DNA of 45,108 bases from Fusobacterium perfoetens (GCF_021531475.1 NZ_JADYTX010000017.1:1-45108), one strand, 5' to 3'; shown: positions 24,825-33,442, numbered from the stretch's first letter. Notes: generated from the letters alone by a model not told the origin. Numbers and translations: made by a program.

Positions 24825-26288
24825 TTATTTGATTTTTAATTCTAAATGGTGCTTAGGATCACTTTTATCTCCAATTCTTATAATTAATCCTTTTTCAATT
24901 AAATTTTTTATTCTTCTATTAATTGTTGTTGCTGATTTATTGATTTCTTTTTCTAGTTCTTTTCTATTTGCTTGTCCTCTATTAGCAATATATAAAATAA
25001 TTTTTTTGTCTGTAGAATCTAATTTAGACCAAGCTTCTTCTCCAATAGAACTTTCTAATTTATCACTTTGTCTTAATTTTCTCATAATGATATTATTTTT
25101 TAAAATTAATTTTACACTATTATTAGGTTCAGAATACTGCGGTTCATCTAAGAAAAATATTTTCATATCTTCGTATATTCTTTTAACCCCTTCGTTAAGT
25201 TCTCTTACCCAGCCAAATTCTGTTAAAACTCTGGCTATTCTAGGATTTCTCGAGTATCTAGTTTCTTTTATATTTTCTAAAGTAACAATATTAGGAAGTT
25301 TTCCAGGACTTGTAATTTCAAGTCTATCATTAAACATTGCAACCATTATATAGTTTCCTTGAAAAGAATATTCTCTATGAGTTATTGCATTAACTATTCC
25401 TTCTAACCAAGCAAATTCAGGATATTCAGGAACGACTAAAAATTTGCCAGTTTCTTTATTTAAGCTCATAAAATCTCTTAATTGTAAAGAAATCACCTCT
25501 CTAGTTTTTGGAATTATTTTTAACAAAGAATCTTCTATATTTATATCTTTTATAATATTAATTCTTTCTCCAACCTGCATAGAATTTCCATCATATCTTA
25601 AAAATCTAACTCTACAATTTGGATAAAATTCAGTTACATTTTTAGAAAATAGTAGAATAGCTCCGTTAGTTAAATATTTTTTATTATCTTTTTCTTTAAG
25701 AAAACCTCTAGCTTTTAAAACTTGTTCATCAGATAAATTTAAAGCAGATATTTTTTCTTTATATTCTTTTAAAAGTTCTAAATCTAAATCTTCTAATGTG
25801 GCTTCTTTATTTAATTCATCCTCGTAACGTCTTGTGTTTTTAGAATATTCTAAATTAATTAAATCTTCACCTTTTAACTCTTTACTTCTATCACCTATTC
25901 TTAGATAAGTAGTGCCATTTTTTGTTCTAATTATTCTTTCAGTTTCAGCTTCTATATGAAATAAGAATATTTCATCAATTTCTCCATTTTTATTTTCAAA
26001 GGTCAATATTTCTAATTTATAATTAGGCATAGGAGAACAACACTCTTTAGGAGAAGAGATGATATCATTATATTTATCGTGAGGTAGACTCTTCATTCCT
26101 TCAAATTCTCTTTTTTTATCACTTACTCCAACTATTATAACCCCACCCTCAGCATTGGCAAAAGCGGAAAAATGAGGAGCCAAATCACTGGCTTTTATTT
26201 TAGATGATTTAACGTCAAAGTATTTATTTTCTGCTTTTGTTTTGATATATTCAATATCTATTAAAGGATTTATTTTTGAATGTTCCAT
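24825..26288 (-). CDS. AlbA_2-domain, ATPase-like transcriptional regulator
   Basis: A 487-aa protein of the COG2865 type. The N-terminal AlbA_2 (Schlafen AlbA_2) domain spans about 10-150: EFANAEGG-like FANAEGGVIIVGVSD and TYLRIGDRSKEL. A GHKL/HATPase_c_4-type region covers about 290-400 (EGIVNAITHREYSFQGNYIMV, DRLEITSPGKLPNIV, RNPRIARVL). A C-terminal helix-turn-helix (about 425-475) reads TDKKIILYIANRGQANRKELEKEINKS, split here as two contacts. These proteins are annotated as regulators or RNA/DNA-binding proteins with poorly known roles, often near defence or mobile DNA. AAAGGAGGAAG precedes the ATG at 26288. The five-copy repeat upstream suggests autoregulation. Confidence 0.8.
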   Translation of the reverse strand: MEHSKINPLIDIEYIKTKAENKYFDVKSSKIKASDLAPHFSAFANAEGGVIIVGVSDKKREFEGMKSLPHDKYNDIISSPKECCSPMPNYKLEILTFENKNGEIDEIFLFHIEAETERIIRTKNGTTYLRIGDRSKELKGEDLINLEYSKNTRRYEDELNKEATLEDLDLELLKEYKEKISALNLSDEQVLKARGFLKEKDNKKYLTNGAILLFSKNVTEFYPNCRVRFLRYDGNSMQVGERINIIKDINIEDSLLKIIPKTREVISLQLRDFMSLNKETGKFLVVPEYPEFAWLEGIVNAITHREYSFQGNYIMVAMFNDRLEITSPGKLPNIVTLENIKETRYSRNPRIARVLTEFGWVRELNEGVKRIYEDMKIFFLDEPQYSEPNNSVKLILKNNIIMRKLRQSDKLESSIGEEAWSKLDSTDKKIILYIANRGQANRKELEKEINKSATTINRRIKNLIEKGLIIRIGDKSDPKHHLELKIK

Positions 26289-26310
26289 TTTATTCTTCCT
26301 CCTTTTTTAA

Positions 26311-26470
26311 CCTAACTATTTTATAAATAGACCTAACCATTTTTTTTATACCTAACCATTTTTATAAAGTTTAATTTATTGTTGTATAATATTTAAAAAT
26401 AAGGTTTTATAAAAAAATTTTTTATAAAATCTAAATAGACCTAACCATTTTATAAATAGACCTAACCATT
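26311..26470. repeat. Five-copy CCTAACCATT repeat array in the AlbA_2 promoter region
   Basis: CCTAACCATT or one-base variants occur at 26311 (CCTAACTATT), 26332, 26351, 26440 and 26461, all in the same orientation. Copies 1-2 and 4-5 are 21 bp apart and share the longer unit ending ATAAATAGA; copies 2-3 are 19 bp apart. Two helical turns of spacing put the copies on one face of DNA. The gap between copies 3 and 4 holds the likely promoter of the minus-strand gene (TATTAT around 26386-26391 on the minus strand). Confidence 0.75.
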
Positions 26471-26528
26471 TTATGGAAAATAAAAAACAAAATTTACAAT
26501 TAAAGTATAACATAATAAAAAAGAAAAT

Positions 26529-26568
26529 ACACCTAAAATCTCAAATAAGACTTTAGGTGTAGTATTTT
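26529..26568 (-). terminator. Terminator after the YwqK-like gene
   Basis: On the minus strand ACACCTAAA (26560-26552) pairs with TTTAGGTGT (26537-26529), followed by a T-rich run. Confidence 0.75.
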
Positions 26569-27234
26569 TTATCTTTCTTCAGGTCTTATAAAACCTTTAT
26601 CTTTATAGTCTTCGGAAAAAATAAGTTTTCCATTTTCATCATAAGTTTTCCAGATACCAACTCTTTTTCCTTGTAAATAATTGCCCTCTTCTTTTAATTT
26701 TCCATTATCATAATAAGAAGTACATTTTCCAGTTTTGTATCCATTTTCATAGTTTACTGAATATCTAAGATTTCCATTTTCATAGAACTCTTTGTACTCT
26801 CCTTGAAAAACTCCTAAAGAGTAATTTTCGATTCTTGCTAGTTTTCCATCAGAATAGTAGTATTTAAAATCTCCAAAAGGTTGATTTTTTATAAAGTTTC
26901 CCTCTAATTTAAGAGTACCATCTTCATAGAATTTTTTAGCAATTCCATATTTTTGACCTTTTACAAAGCAAATCTCTTCTTTAATAATACCAGTAGAATA
27001 AAACTCCCTATATACTCCATTTATTTTTCCACGAGAGATAGGAAAAACTCTTCTTATACTATCTTTACTCAAAGAAAGGTCGATAATCTCTCCAGTTCCG
27101 CTAGCAGTAACAGTGGAAAGTCTATAAGGATTTTCAGAAGAAGTTGTATTTAGGCTAGTACAAGCCCCTTGAAATAAAAGAGATGATAAAATAAAAAACT
27201 TAATTCCATTATTTAACAAGTAGTTCTTCTTCAT
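26569..27234 (-). CDS. MORN-like repeat (YwqK family) lipoprotein
   Basis: A 221-aa lipoprotein: signal sequence with lipobox FQGAC (cysteine near residue 25). About six repeats of about 22 aa follow, each of the form G.(W/Y)(K/R).(Y/F)Y.(D/N)GKL..E..Y..G, from residue 68 to the end. Such MORN-variant repeats form beta-rich solenoids and are common in fusobacterial surface proteins. The database label toxin-antitoxin system YwqK antitoxin has no support here, as no toxin is adjacent. The ATG at 27234 overlaps the preceding gene by 26 nt with only a weak ribosome site, so translation is probably coupled. Confidence 0.75.
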   Translation of the reverse strand: MKKNYLLNNGIKFFILSSLLFQGACTSLNTTSSENPYRLSTVTASGTGEIIDLSLSKDSIRRVFPISRGKINGVYREFYSTGIIKEEICFVKGQKYGIAKKFYEDGTLKLEGNFIKNQPFGDFKYYYSDGKLARIENYSLGVFQGEYKEFYENGNLRYSVNYENGYKTGKCTSYYDNGKLKEEGNYLQGKRVGIWKTYDENGKLIFSEDYKDKGFIRPEER

Positions 27235-27820
27235 CTTCAACTAATTTTTCCTCTCCTTTAGCTACAGGAGCAGTGTTCATTGGTTCGATAGGTTGAATAT
27301 ATTCCATAGCATTTACATTAGTTTTGATAGTTTCTAATCTTTTTAATAGGTCGCTAGTATATTCAACGAAAGTATATTTAGATTGTTTGAATATATCTTC
27401 TAAAGATGCTGTAACTATAATATATAGCATTCCATCATTAACAAAAGATGCTTTTTCAGTTACATTTCCTATTGCGATATTAGCAGTGTAATCTCTTAAT
27501 TCTTTTAGAGAACCAGTATATATTCTTTTTGAATAAGTGTCAACAAGAGCTAATTGTTGTTGGAAGTAACCATCTATTTTTTGGTTCATTTTAGATTTCA
27601 GATCATTAAGAGCTTGTTCTCTAGCTCTTTCTTCAGTAACGAAAGGTCCAGCTGAAGAGATTCTAGCTTTACCGATTCCGTAAATTTCTCTAGTAACATC
27701 TACTGTATTAGCGATTTTTTCCTCTGCAATAGAAGGTTGTTTTTGGCTAGTAGGTAAGCTAGGAAGCCCAGAACACCCGATCATTGTAGTAGCTAATATT
27801 GCGAACATTATTTTTTTCAT
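27209..27820 (-). CDS. LPP20-like lipoprotein
   Basis: A 203-aa lipoprotein: MKKIMFAILATTMIGC signal with lipobox MIGC (C16). A domain follows with YGIGKARISS, EERAREQALNDLKSKM and VTEKASFVNDGMLYIIVTASLEDI, the pattern of LPP20/FlgT-N-like lipoproteins, in which an early AR..A...A helix packs on a small sheet. The tail is acidic. The start at 27820 follows GGAGGG. First gene of a two-gene lipoprotein operon. Function unknown; envelope location is predicted from the lipobox. Confidence 0.75.
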   Translation of the reverse strand: MKKIMFAILATTMIGCSGLPSLPTSQKQPSIAEEKIANTVDVTREIYGIGKARISSAGPFVTEERAREQALNDLKSKMNQKIDGYFQQQLALVDTYSKRIYTGSLKELRDYTANIAIGNVTEKASFVNDGMLYIIVTASLEDIFKQSKYTFVEYTSDLLKRLETIKTNVNAMEYIQPIEPMNTAPVAKGEEKLVEDEEELLVK

Positions 27821-27959
27821 TGTATCACCCTCCAAGATATTATAATATTATTTTTTTTATGTAATTTAAACAAAAGACATAAAAATTATATCTAACATTA
27901 TAAGATGAATTTTACAAAATTTTTATACTATTATTTTATAGCAAATTAAAAATTATTGC

Positions 27960-28096
27960 AAATTATTATTGAAATTTTTAGAAAAATTTTATAAAATAAA
28001 ATCTTAGGAGCTAATTTTCGGGAGGGAGATTTTTCTGAAAATTGTATTAAAAAAGTGAATAACTAAATAAAAAATAAATTTTAAAGGAGGGAGAAA
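27960..28096 (+). promoter_or_regulatory. accDA-pfkA leader region
   Basis: An AT-rich upstream region with an inverted repeat AATTTTC (28013-28019) / GAAAATT (28036-28042) flanking a purine-rich GGGAGGGAG, which resembles a second ribosome site but has no ATG, GTG or TTG frame of note. A strong AAAGGAGGG precedes accD. I cannot identify a fatty-acid regulator site. Confidence 0.3.
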
Positions 28097-28981
28097 ATGA
28101 GATTTTTTTCTCTAAGAAAGAAAAAATATGCAACTTTAACAGTAAAAGACGAAGTCGATGAAAACAGAATGCTTGAGGAAGATAAGAAAAATACTGGTAT
28201 CACTGAAGAGCCTTCTGATCTTTGGGAAAAATGCCCAGAATGTGGGGAGATAGTTTTAAAGAAAGATATCGGAAGAAACCTATACAGATGTCCAAACTGT
28301 GGTCATTATTATAGAATGAGTGCTAGAGAAAGAATAGACTTACTTATTGATGGTGGAACATTTGTAGAAGAAGATGCAAATCTTCAAACAGAAGACTTTT
28401 TAGGATTTGAGGGGTACAAGACAAAAGTTGAAAAAGCAGAGGGAAAAACAGGTATAAATGAGGCTGTTGTTTCTGGAATAGGAAAAATAAAAGGCATCGA
28501 AGTAAGTATAGCTGTAATGGACTTTGATTTCCTTGGTGGAAGTATGGGTTCAGTTGTTGGAGAAAAAATAACAAGAGCTTTAGAAAGAGCGTTAGAAAAA
28601 AGAATACCAGCTATTGTAGTATCAAGTTCTGGAGGAGCTAGAATGTATGAAGGAATAGTTTCTCTTATGCAGATGGCGAAAACATCAGCAGCAGTTCACA
28701 GACTTAAAAAAGCTGGAATACCATATATTTCTATCCCTGTAAATCCTACAACAGGAGGAGTTACAGCATCTTTTGCTATGCTTGGTGACGTTATAATAAC
28801 TGAGCCAAAAGCATTAATAGGTTTTGCTGGACAAAGGGTTATAGAACAAACAATAAAACAAAAACTTCCAAAAGGATTCCAAACAAGTGAATTTTTATTA
28901 AAACACGGAATGCTTGATATAATAACAAAAAGAGAAGAGATGAAAGATACAGTAGCAAAAGTTTTAAGTAACTTGGTCTAA
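28097..28981 (+). CDS. accD: Acetyl-CoA carboxylase carboxyltransferase subunit beta
   Basis: A 294-aa subunit. It has an N-terminal C4 zinc ribbon (C46, C49, C65, C68: CPECGE and CPNCGH) and a crotonase-fold carboxyltransferase domain with SSSGGARMYEGIVSLMQMAKT and GGVTASFAMLGDVIITEPKALIGFAGQRVI. With AccA it moves the carboxyl group from biotin to acetyl-CoA, making malonyl-CoA for fatty acid synthesis. AAAGGAGGG precedes the start. Gene order accD-accA-pfkA resembles the accDA-pfkA arrangement of Bacillus subtilis. The biotin carrier and carboxylase genes are not in the window. Confidence 0.96.
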   Translation: MRFFSLRKKKYATLTVKDEVDENRMLEEDKKNTGITEEPSDLWEKCPECGEIVLKKDIGRNLYRCPNCGHYYRMSARERIDLLIDGGTFVEEDANLQTEDFLGFEGYKTKVEKAEGKTGINEAVVSGIGKIKGIEVSIAVMDFDFLGGSMGSVVGEKITRALERALEKRIPAIVVSSSGGARMYEGIVSLMQMAKTSAAVHRLKKAGIPYISIPVNPTTGGVTASFAMLGDVIITEPKALIGFAGQRVIEQTIKQKLPKGFQTSEFLLKHGMLDIITKREEMKDTVAKVLSNLV

Positions 28982-28997
28982 GTTAGGAGGTAATAAA

Positions 28998-29993
28998 TTG
29001 GATTTTGAAAAACAACTTTCGGATATAGAAAATAAAATAAAAGAACTAGAAGATTTTGCTAAATCAAAAAATGTTGATTTATCAGATGAGATAGAAGAAC
29101 AAAAAGAGCTTTATAACCAAAAAATAAAAGAGATTTATTCAAATCTTACTGACTGGGATAAAGTTTCTATTGCAAGACACCCTAATAGACCAAATACTTT
29201 GGACTATATCAGAGGAATAACAGAAGATTTCGTTGAACTTCACGGAGATAGACTTTATGGAGATGACCCTGCTATTGTAGGTGGACTTTGTAAAATTGAT
29301 GGACAAAAATTTGTAATCATTGGTCATCAAAAAGGAAGAGACATTAATGAAAAAATCCGTAGAAACTTTGGAATGGCTAACCCAGAAGGATATAGAAAAG
29401 CTTTAAGACTTATGAGAATAGCTCAAAGATTTAATATTCCTATCTTGACTTTAGTTGATACTGCTGGAGCTTTCCCAGGAATTGAGGCAGAAGAGAGAGG
29501 TCAAGGAGAGGCAATCGCTAGAAACCTTATGAAAATGTTTGGAGTGAGAGTGCCAATCATCTCTGTTATAATCGGAGAAGGAGGAAGTGGAGGAGCTTTA
29601 GCCCTTGCTGTTGCAGATAAAGTTTTAATGTTAGAACACTCAATATATTCAGTTATATCTCCAGAAGGTTGTGCTGCAATACTTTTCAAAAATGGAGCTT
29701 TAGCTGAAAAAGCAGCAAACAACTTAAAAATTTCAGCACAAAACCTAAAAAAATTAGGAATAATAGATGACATAATAGAAGAACCAACTGGAGGAGCACA
29801 TCGTGATATTTTATGTGCACAAATTAACCTAAAAAAAGCAGTTCTCTCATCAATTTCTGAATTAAAGAAAATAAATGTAGATACTTTATTGAAAAATAGA
29901 TATAATAAATTTAGACAAATGGGATTTTATCTAGAAGAAGTCGATGAAGAAATAACAGAAAAAACTTCACAAAATAACATAGAAAATAATTAA
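28998..29993 (+). CDS. accA: Acetyl-CoA carboxylase carboxyltransferase subunit alpha
   Basis: A 331-aa subunit of the carboxyltransferase. The N-terminal coiled-coil helix (KQLSDIENKIKELED) is followed by the core domain with VSIARHPNRPNTLDYI, VDTAGAFPGIEAEERGQGEAIARNL, IGEGGSGGALALAVADKVLMLEHSIYSVISPEGCAAI. The start is a TTG at 28998, 7 nt after AGGAGG; no ATG is available at the conserved N-terminus. It lies 16 bp after accD and forms the alpha2-beta2 complex with its product. A C-terminal acidic tail of about 20 residues is extra. Confidence 0.96.
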   Translation: MDFEKQLSDIENKIKELEDFAKSKNVDLSDEIEEQKELYNQKIKEIYSNLTDWDKVSIARHPNRPNTLDYIRGITEDFVELHGDRLYGDDPAIVGGLCKIDGQKFVIIGHQKGRDINEKIRRNFGMANPEGYRKALRLMRIAQRFNIPILTLVDTAGAFPGIEAEERGQGEAIARNLMKMFGVRVPIISVIIGEGGSGGALALAVADKVLMLEHSIYSVISPEGCAAILFKNGALAEKAANNLKISAQNLKKLGIIDDIIEEPTGGAHRDILCAQINLKKAVLSSISELKKINVDTLLKNRYNKFRQMGFYLEEVDEEITEKTSQNNIENN

Positions 29994-30033
29994 AATTTAT
30001 CATATTTATAAAAAATTTTTCGGAGGTTGAGTG

Positions 30034-30999
30034 ATGAAAAAAATAGCAATCCTTACAAGTGGTGGAGACTCTCCAGGAATGAATACAGCCATAAGAGCTG
30101 CTGCAAAAATGGCTCAGTATAAAGGAATGGAAGTTTATGGAGTAAGAAGAGGATACCACGGAATGTTAATGGACGAGATCTTCTTAATGGACGGTCGTTT
30201 CTTATCTGGAATAATTGAAAAAGGTGGAACAGCTTTACTTACAGCAAGATGTCCAGAATTTAAAGATCCTAAATACAGAGCAATCGCTGCTGAAAACTTA
30301 AAAAGAAGAGGAATTGAAGGACTTATTGTTATTGGAGGAGACGGTTCTTATAGAGGAGCAGATCTTTTATCTAAAGAACACGGAATAAAAGTTGTTGGAC
30401 TTCCTGGAACTATAGACAATGATATAATCGGAACAGATTTTACAATAGGATTTGACACTTGTTTAAATACTATATTAGATGCTATATCTAAATTAAGAGA
30501 TACAGCAACTTCTCACGAAAGAACAATACTTGTAGAAGTAATGGGAAGAAGAGCAGGGGACTTAGCAGTTCATTCTTGTATCTGTGGTGGAGGAGACGGA
30601 ATACTTATTCCTGAAGTTGAAAACTCTATTGAAATGTTAGCTTTCCAAATCAAACAAAGAAGAAATACTGGAAGATTACACGACATCGTTCTTGTAGCTG
30701 AAGGTGTTGGAAATATATTTGAAGTAGAAAAACAATTAAAAGAAAAAGTTACAACAGAAGTAAGAACAGTTATCTTAGGACACGTTCAAAGAGGAGGAAC
30801 TCCTAGTGGAAGAGATAGAATGTTAGCTACTCAAATGGCAGTAAAAGCTGTTGAAACTCTAGAGGCTGGAGAAGGTGGAGTTATGATCGGTATAGAAAGA
30901 GGAGATCTTGTTGCTCACCCAATCTCTTATGCTTGGGAAGGAACTAAGAGAAATAACATCTTAGATCTATATCGTATAGCTGATATATTCTCAAGATAA
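30034..30999 (+). CDS. pfkA: ATP-dependent 6-phosphofructokinase
   Basis: A 321-aa enzyme of usual length, converting fructose 6-phosphate to fructose 1,6-bisphosphate. Motifs: TSGGDSPGMNTAIR (ATP loop), VIGGDGSYRGA, LPGTIDNDI (catalytic Asp, about residue 126), EVMGRRAGDLA and GHVQRGGTPSGRDR. The GGDGS stretch marks the ATP rather than PPi type. The start is ATG 30034, 6 nt after GGAGGT; the GTG at 30031 would be too close. Follows accA by 40 bp and is probably cotranscribed, tying glycolytic flux to malonyl-CoA supply. A terminator follows. Confidence 0.96.
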   Translation: MKKIAILTSGGDSPGMNTAIRAAAKMAQYKGMEVYGVRRGYHGMLMDEIFLMDGRFLSGIIEKGGTALLTARCPEFKDPKYRAIAAENLKRRGIEGLIVIGGDGSYRGADLLSKEHGIKVVGLPGTIDNDIIGTDFTIGFDTCLNTILDAISKLRDTATSHERTILVEVMGRRAGDLAVHSCICGGGDGILIPEVENSIEMLAFQIKQRRNTGRLHDIVLVAEGVGNIFEVEKQLKEKVTTEVRTVILGHVQRGGTPSGRDRMLATQMAVKAVETLEAGEGGVMIGIERGDLVAHPISYAWEGTKRNNILDLYRIADIFSR

Positions 31000-31013
31000 T
31001 ATAAATAAAAAAT

Positions 31014-31058
31014 AAAGACTGACTGAGATGCTACTTAATCAAAGTTGGTCTTTTTTTT
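31014..31058 (+). terminator. Terminator after pfkA
   Basis: AAAGACTGACT (31014-31024) pairs with AGTTGGTCTTT (31043-31053) using two G-U pairs, followed by a T-run. Confidence 0.85.
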
Positions 31059-31077
31059 ATTAAAAAATTACAAAAAA

Positions 31078-31110
31078 ATATCTTGTAAAAAATAAAAGAT
31101 ATGATATAAT
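31078..31110 (+). promoter_or_regulatory. Promoter of the purine permease gene with flanking inverted repeat
   Basis: TTGTAA (31083-31088), 16 bp, TATAAT (31105-31110). ATATCTT (31078-31084) and AAGATAT (31096-31102) form an inverted repeat across the -35 and spacer; it may be an operator. Confidence 0.55.
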
Positions 31111-31154
31111 GTTGTGGTTTTGTTTTTTTGAAAATTAAAAATAAGGAGAGGAAA

Positions 31155-32462
31155 ATGTTAGAGACAAAAAACGAAAATATCTATCAATTGGAAGGAAGAG
31201 TTCCTTTAAAAATTGCTGTGCCTTTAGGTGTGCAACACTTACTTGCTATGTTTTTAGGAAATATTTCACCACTTATTATTGTATGTGGAATGTTACAAAT
31301 GGAAACTGGTTTAAAAACATCTCTTATTCAAAATGCTATGTTTATTGCAGGGGTAACAACACTTATTCAAATCTACCCAGTTTTAAAAATTGGTAGTGGA
31401 CTTCCAGGAGTTATGGGAACAAGTTCTGGATTTTTAGGAAGTTGTAAAGCAATAGGTGCAAGTTATGGTTATGGTGCTATTATGGGAGCATCTATATTTG
31501 GTGCTATTTTTGAAATGATTTTAGGATATTTCATAAAACCACTTAAAAAATTATTCCCACCAATAGTAACAAGTCTTGTAGTAATATCAATCGGACTTTC
31601 TCTTTTACCAGTTGGGATAAGATATTTTGGTGGTGGATTTACAAAAGAGTTTGGAGACCCTAAACACCTTATTGTAGGAACTACAGTTATTTTGTTAGTA
31701 ATTATTTTCAATCAATTTAAAAATAGAGTAATAAGATCATCAGCTATCTTAATTAGTATAGTTATTGGTTATGCTTTGGCAATTCTTATGGGAATGGTAG
31801 ATTTTACAGCTGTAAAAGAGGCTGCTTGGATAAGTCTTCCTAAATTTATGCCTGTAAAAATAGTATTTAATACTCACGCAATCATAGCAATGGTTATTAT
31901 GTATATAGCTACTGCTGTTGAAACTGTTGGAGATTTATCAGGAATCGCTAACGGAGGACTTGACAGAGAACCAACTGACCAAGAATTATCTGGTGGAGTT
32001 ATTGCTGACGGATTTGGAAGTTTAATCGCTGCTTTCTTTGGAGTTTTACCAAATACAACATTTAGCCAAAACGTTGGACTAGTAGCAGTTACAAAAGTAG
32101 TAAATAGATTTGTTATAGGAACTGGAGCAATAGTTCTTGTACTTATGGGATTTATTCCAAAATTAAGTGCAATATTTACAGTAATGCCTCAATCAGTTCT
32201 TGGAGGAGCTGCAGTTGTAATGTTTGCTATGATATTTGTAAGTGGATTAAAATCTCTATTAAGAGAAGAGATAGATGACAGAAAAGGTTTAATTATCGCT
32301 ATATCTTTAGGACTTGGAGTAGGAATCGGAAACGTTCCAGAACTTCTTGGACAATTACCAGCTTGGGTAGGACAAATATTCGCTCAAAACGGAATCATTA
32401 TGACATTCGTTATAGCAACAGCTTTAAATTTATTATTACCAACAAAAAAAGCTGATAAATAA
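31155..32462 (+). CDS. NCS2 nucleobase permease, probably xanthine/urate
   Basis: A 435-aa membrane protein of the nucleobase-cation symporter-2 family with about 14 hydrophobic segments. Diagnostic parts: VPLGVQHLLAMFLGNISP (first helix, QH motif), TAVETVGDLSGIA (substrate-contacting E), and LPNTTFSQNVGLVAVTKVVNRF. The QNVGLV stretch is typical of xanthine/uric acid permeases rather than uracil permeases. The start at 31155 follows AAGGAGAGG; the upstream 9-codon extension is not needed. Directly upstream of a molybdenum hydroxylase operon, supporting purine import for catabolism. Confidence 0.85.
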   Translation: MLETKNENIYQLEGRVPLKIAVPLGVQHLLAMFLGNISPLIIVCGMLQMETGLKTSLIQNAMFIAGVTTLIQIYPVLKIGSGLPGVMGTSSGFLGSCKAIGASYGYGAIMGASIFGAIFEMILGYFIKPLKKLFPPIVTSLVVISIGLSLLPVGIRYFGGGFTKEFGDPKHLIVGTTVILLVIIFNQFKNRVIRSSAILISIVIGYALAILMGMVDFTAVKEAAWISLPKFMPVKIVFNTHAIIAMVIMYIATAVETVGDLSGIANGGLDREPTDQELSGGVIADGFGSLIAAFFGVLPNTTFSQNVGLVAVTKVVNRFVIGTGAIVLVLMGFIPKLSAIFTVMPQSVLGGAAVVMFAMIFVSGLKSLLREEIDDRKGLIIAISLGLGVGIGNVPELLGQLPAWVGQIFAQNGIIMTFVIATALNLLLPTKKADK

Positions 32463-32498
32463 TGTATATAGACAATAATATTTTCAGTGATAAAAATA

Positions 32499-32527
32499 TT
32501 GAAAATATTAAAAAACAATGGTAAAAT
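32499..32527 (+). promoter_or_regulatory. Promoter of the molybdenum hydroxylase operon
   Basis: TTGAAA (32499-32504), 17 bp, TAAAAT (32522-32527). It overlaps a 10-bp inverted repeat, AATATTTTCA (32477-32486) / TGAAAATATT (32500-32509), that follows the permease stop codon. Transcription would start near 32534. Confidence 0.65.
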
Positions 32528-32539
32528 TAAAAAAATAAT

Positions 32540-32634
32540 AAAAATAAGGGAGAGGAGAGTTGAAAGAAACAGTTGATGAAGATTGATTGTTCCATTCTAA
32601 ACGAAAGTTTAGAAATATCAACTCTTTTTTCTTG
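32540..32634 (+). promoter_or_regulatory. Structured leader RNA with terminator-like closing stem (candidate riboswitch or attenuator)
   Basis: Closing stem AGAGTTGA (32556-32563) with TCAACTCT (32618-32625), followed by a T-run (32626-32630). Inside are a possible hairpin AACA/TGTT (32567-32570 with 32588-32591) and a strong hairpin TTCTAAAC (32595-32602) / GTTTAGAA (32607-32614) capped by GAAA. This makes a three-way junction in which the outer stem doubles as a terminator. It does not match the purine, Moco, preQ1 or TPP consensus that I know. It lies between a promoter and the start codon of the operon. Confidence 0.5.
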
Positions 32635-32650
32635 GATAAGGTGGTGTTAA

Positions 32651-33442
32651 ATGCTAACAATAAAAGATTATATCCTAGTTGAAAATTTAGAAGAGGCTTA
32701 TAAATTAAACCAAAATATAAATAATGTTATTCTTGGTGGAACTGGTTGGTTAAAATTACAAAATAGAAATATAGGAAAAGCAATAGATTTATCAAACTTA
32801 GGGCTTGATAAAATAATTGAAGATGATGAAAAATATGTAATCGGTTGTATGACAACTTTAAGGGATATAGAGCTTAACAAATCTTTAAACGAATTTACAA
32901 AGGGAGCTATAAAAGAGAGCTTAAGACATATAGTGGGAGTTCAATTTAGAAACTCTGTAACAATAGGTGGAAGTATCTACAGTAGATTTGGATTTTCAGA
33001 TATACTTACTTCACTTTTAGCTCTTGATACTTATGTAGAGATGTATAAAGGTGGAATTATCCCTTTAAAAGATTTTGTAGATATGAAATATGATAAAGAT
33101 ATATTGGTAAATATAATTATAAAAAAATCTAAAAGATTGGTTGGATATTCATCTTTTAGAAATCAAACAACAGACTTCCCTGTCCTAACTTGTGGGGTGG
33201 CAATCCTTGACAATGGAAAAGTATTGGCAAGTATCGGAGCAAGACCACATAGAGCAAGAGTTGTGGAAGATAGTGAAAATATTTTAGAAGTTAAATCAAT
33301 GGAAAATATAGAAAAATTTGCAAAATATGTAAGTAACTCTTTAAAATTTGATAGTAATATGAGAGCAAGTGGAGAGTATAGAAAACATCTTACAGAAGTT
33401 TTAGTGAAGAGAACTTTAAAAAATCTAGTGGAGGTAAAATAA
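32651..33442 (+). CDS. Molybdenum hydroxylase FAD-binding subunit (XdhB/CoxM type)
   Basis: A 263-aa subunit of the xanthine dehydrogenase family. The FAD-binding half carries VILGGTGWL near residue 28 and IVGVQFRNSVTIGGSIYSR (about 97-115), and the C-terminal half is the CO-dehydrogenase flavoprotein domain with RPHRARVVED. It passes electrons from the iron-sulfur subunit to NAD or another acceptor. AAGGTGG is 6 nt before the ATG. Stop and next start overlap (TAATG). The three-subunit split form is the one common in anaerobes, often in selenium-dependent hydroxylases. Confidence 0.88.
   Translation: MLTIKDYILVENLEEAYKLNQNINNVILGGTGWLKLQNRNIGKAIDLSNLGLDKIIEDDEKYVIGCMTTLRDIELNKSLNEFTKGAIKESLRHIVGVQFRNSVTIGGSIYSRFGFSDILTSLLALDTYVEMYKGGIIPLKDFVDMKYDKDILVNIIIKKSKRLVGYSSFRNQTTDFPVLTCGVAILDNGKVLASIGARPHRARVVEDSENILEVKSMENIEKFAKYVSNSLKFDSNMRASGEYRKHLTEVLVKRTLKNLVEVK

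Noticed and set aside
26311-26470. CRISPR array
   Set aside because: Units are only 10-21 bp, spacers are not unique 30-mers, and no cas gene is present. An operator array is more likely.
26569-27234. Antitoxin function for the YwqK-like protein
   Set aside because: This label comes from family naming. The protein is a lipoprotein with MORN-like repeats and has no toxin partner here.
28012-28042. Leader peptide in front of accD
   Set aside because: GGGAGGGAG is followed by no acceptable start codon with a meaningful frame; only a weak inverted repeat is seen.
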